Positions 62,155-64,000 of a DNA stretch of 64,000 nucleotides are shown one piece after another. Both the position numbers and the translations under genes were made by a program. Origin of the DNA: Pseudomonas sp. HS6. Lineage in GTDB: Bacteria > Pseudomonadota > Gammaproteobacteria > Pseudomonadales > Pseudomonadaceae. The stretch covers positions 3,968,001-4,032,000 of the forward strand of contig NZ_CP067412.1 of the NCBI RefSeq assembly GCF_023375815.1, read 5' to 3'. The notes below the pieces were generated by a model that saw only the letters and a program-made list of their open reading frames with translations, did no database searches and was not told where the DNA came from. Position 1 is the first letter of the stretch. Each line of letters begins with the position of its first letter.

Positions 62155-64000
62155 CTACTCGACCTGCAACAGAACCTGACGATTTTTGACCTGATCGCCG
62201 ACCTTGACCTGCACCCGCTTGAGCACGCCATCGATGCCAGCCTTGAGCGGGTGCTCCATTTTCATTGCCTCCAGCACCACCAGTAACTGGCCTTTGCTGA
62301 CCGGGCTGCCTTCGCTGACAAGCACGTCGATGATTGCGCCATCCATCGGGGCTTTCAAGGTGCCGGTGCTGACGCTGGTCTGACTGTCGATCACGGCATG
62401 AGTTCGATCCACCAGACGCAGGCTGCCGGGACGGGTGAACAGCCAAAGCTGGTCGTCGTGCAGGCGATAGGCGTGGCGTCGGCGCAGGCCTTCGATTTCG
62501 AGGGATATCGAGTGTTCGCCGTGTTCGATGAGCTTCAGTTCGAAGGCACGTTCAGCCACCTGAACCCGAACGATGCCATCCGAGGCGGCGTGCAATTGCA
62601 CGCTCCACGACTGATCGTCGAGACCCAGCCGATAGTGCAATGGCGCTCCGGCATTGTTGCGCCAACCGGCCAGTGGGGCGTGATGCGATTTGGCGCAGGA
62701 TTGATAAAACAGCAACGCCGCCACCGCGAGTTCTTCGCCACTCGGAGTATGGGGATGCAGACAAGGATGGTCGACGAAGTGTTGCGCGATAAACCCGGTG
62801 CTGAATTCACCGCTGATGAATTGCGGATGCTGCAACAGACTGGCCAGCAGTCGCTGATTGGTTTGTACGCCGAGCAACACGCTGTCTTGTACTGCGCACA
62901 ACAGTTTGCGCCGGGCCTCTTCGCGGGTTGCACCGTGGGCAATCAGTTTGCCGAGCATCGGGTCGTAGAACGGTGAGACCGACTGGCCTTCGATCAGCCC
63001 GTGATCAACTCGTGCCCCCCGATCCAGTGCCGGTGCCCAAGCTTCGACACGCCCGGTCTGCGGCAAAAAACCTTGGGCCGGATCTTCGGCATAGAGGCGC
63101 ACTTCCATGGCGTGGCCATCGAGTTTGACCTGCGCTTGCGACAGCGGCAGAGGATGGCCCTCGGCAACCAGAAGCTGCCATGCCACCAGGTCCAGTCCGG
63201 TAATCAATTCGGTCACCGGGTGCTCGACCTGCAACCGGGTATTCATCTCCAGAAAGTAGAACTGGCCACGGGCATCGAGCAGAAACTCCACGGTCCCGGC
63301 ACCCACATAGTTCACCGCGCGTCCGGCCTTGAGCGCCGCTTCGCCCATCGCCTGACGCAGTTCTTCGGTCATCACCGGGCACGGTGCTTCTTCGATGACT
63401 TTCTGATGGCGACGCTGGATCGAACAATCGCGCTCGCCGAGGTAGATCAGGTTGCCGTGCCGGTCGCCGAACAACTGCACTTCGACATGCCGCGGTTCGA
63501 TCAACGCCTGTTCGAGGATCAGTTCGTCGCTGCCGAAACCGTTCAGTGCTTCGGAACGGGCGGTGCGCAATTGCGCCGCCAGTTCGGATGCGTGGTGCAC
63601 CAGGCGCATGCCGCGTCCGCCACCGCCAGCGCTGGCCTTGATCATCAACGGATAACCGATGCGTTCGGCTTCGCGTGTCAGGGTCGCGTCGTCCTGCTCG
63701 GCGCCCTGATAGCCGGCGATGCAGGGTACGCCGGCGGCCAGCATGGCGATTTTCGACTGGCGTTTGCTGCCCATCAATTCGATGGCTTCGACGCTGGGGC
63801 CGATGAAAGTCAGACCGGCCTGTTCGCAGGCTCGGGCGAACCCGACGTTTTCCGAAAGGAAGCCATAACCGGGATGGATCGCGTCGGCACCGCTGCGCCG
63901 GGCGGCGTCGAGGATGGCCGGGATATTCAGGTAAGACTGTTGCACTGGCGCCGGGCCGATGTTCATGGCCTCGTCCGCCATTTGTACATGCAGTGCATCG
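62155..64000 (-). CDS. Acyl-CoA carboxylase biotin-containing subunit, partial
   Basis: Alpha subunit of an acetyl/propionyl/methylcrotonyl-CoA-type carboxylase; the N-terminus lies beyond the window. The visible 615 codons include the biotin-carboxylase region (HPGYGFLSEN, ASAGGGGRGMRLV as ATP loop, LYLGERDCSIQRRHQKVIEEAP, FYFLEMNTRLQVEHPVTE). The C-terminal BCCP follows, with EAMKMEHPL carrying the biotin Lys. The open ATG at 63981 is internal: the frame continues upstream (ALHVQMADEA), as in full-length enzymes. No beta subunit or liuE is seen downstream, so LiuD, AtuF or a related enzyme cannot be separated. Confidence 0.9.
   Translation of the reverse strand, partial: DALHVQMADEAMNIGPAPVQQSYLNIPAILDAARRSGADAIHPGYGFLSENVGFARACEQAGLTFIGPSVEAIELMGSKRQSKIAMLAAGVPCIAGYQGAEQDDATLTREAERIGYPLMIKASAGGGGRGMRLVHHASELAAQLRTARSEALNGFGSDELILEQALIEPRHVEVQLFGDRHGNLIYLGERDCSIQRRHQKVIEEAPCPVMTEELRQAMGEAALKAGRAVNYVGAGTVEFLLDARGQFYFLEMNTRLQVEHPVTELITGLDLVAWQLLVAEGHPLPLSQAQVKLDGHAMEVRLYAEDPAQGFLPQTGRVEAWAPALDRGARVDHGLIEGQSVSPFYDPMLGKLIAHGATREEARRKLLCAVQDSVLLGVQTNQRLLASLLQHPQFISGEFSTGFIAQHFVDHPCLHPHTPSGEELAVAALLFYQSCAKSHHAPLAGWRNNAGAPLHYRLGLDDQSWSVQLHAASDGIVRVQVAERAFELKLIEHGEHSISLEIEGLRRRHAYRLHDDQLWLFTRPGSLRLVDRTHAVIDSQTSVSTGTLKAPMDGAIIDVLVSEGSPVSKGQLLVVLEAMKMEHPLKAGIDGVLKRVQVKVGDQVKNRQVLLQVE

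Overview
This is a stretch of core chromosome from a Pseudomonas, most likely of the P. fluorescens complex. It is GC-rich and densely coded. Marker genes include oprI, cysB, earP with an Arg32-type efp, ohr/ohrR, tpm, ospR, sagS and a rocS2/rocA2-like pair. One inverted pair carries the 'GGCTTGCC..GCTCCCACAG' REP consensus typical of fluorescent pseudomonads. I see no insertion sequence, prophage, CRISPR array, tRNA or rRNA gene.

Layout. 1-4.1 kb: a partial FtsX-type permease and its ATPase, divergent from tesA, then a small CxxC protein. 4.2-6.5 kb: an L,D-transpeptidase converging on the OprI lipoprotein, an empty 640-base interval, and a small GNAT protein. 6.5-13.1 kb: class I DAHP synthase, a PilZ protein, a thioredoxin-like protein, a PanE-like reductase, a 5'-nucleotidase, a universal stress protein, cysB, a GreA/B-type factor and a small membrane protein. 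13.2-16.2 kb: earP-efp and ohr-ohrR. 16.2-24 kb: two LysR regulators around a TauE/SafE permease, a DUF1127 peptide, a YcaQ-type glycosylase, a REP pair, class II DAHP synthase, a spermidine-synthase-like enzyme and a crotonase. 24-31.5 kb: a DEAD-box helicase with a structured leader, a DODA-type dioxygenase, tpm, htpX, alaA, msrB and gpx-ospR.

31.5-46.8 kb is signalling-rich: sagS, a DUF815 ATPase and free-methionine-sulfoxide reductase, a large Cache-GAF-HD-GYP protein, a BvgS/BvgA-type hybrid kinase and regulator (rocS2/rocA2-like), dgt, an EAL protein, and a YqjD/YqjE/YqjK-like membrane operon. 46.8-55 kb: an ammonium transporter, a Kef-type antiporter, a glutaredoxin-like protein, a small gene behind a near-perfect LexA box, an RluA-type pseudouridine synthase, a small lipoprotein and mobA/moaB/moeA. 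55-64 kb: a YegS lipid kinase, a NarL-type two-component pair, an HPt-like protein without the phospho-histidine, cheV behind a FliA-type promoter, a MOSC protein, ppnP, a DEDDh exonuclease and a partial biotin-dependent carboxylase.

Themes. Peroxide and sulfoxide defence appears repeatedly (ohr/ohrR, msrB, gpx/ospR, msrC), with plausible operators for both MarR sensors. Surface-lifestyle and c-di-GMP signalling is concentrated at 31.5-45.6 kb. Most genes have familiar counterparts. The most interesting features are regulatory: a hairpin enclosing the helicase start codon, the SOS-boxed small gene, a 24-base operator over the gpx promoter, and the pseudo-HPt beside cheV. I did not find a clearly new multi-gene system.
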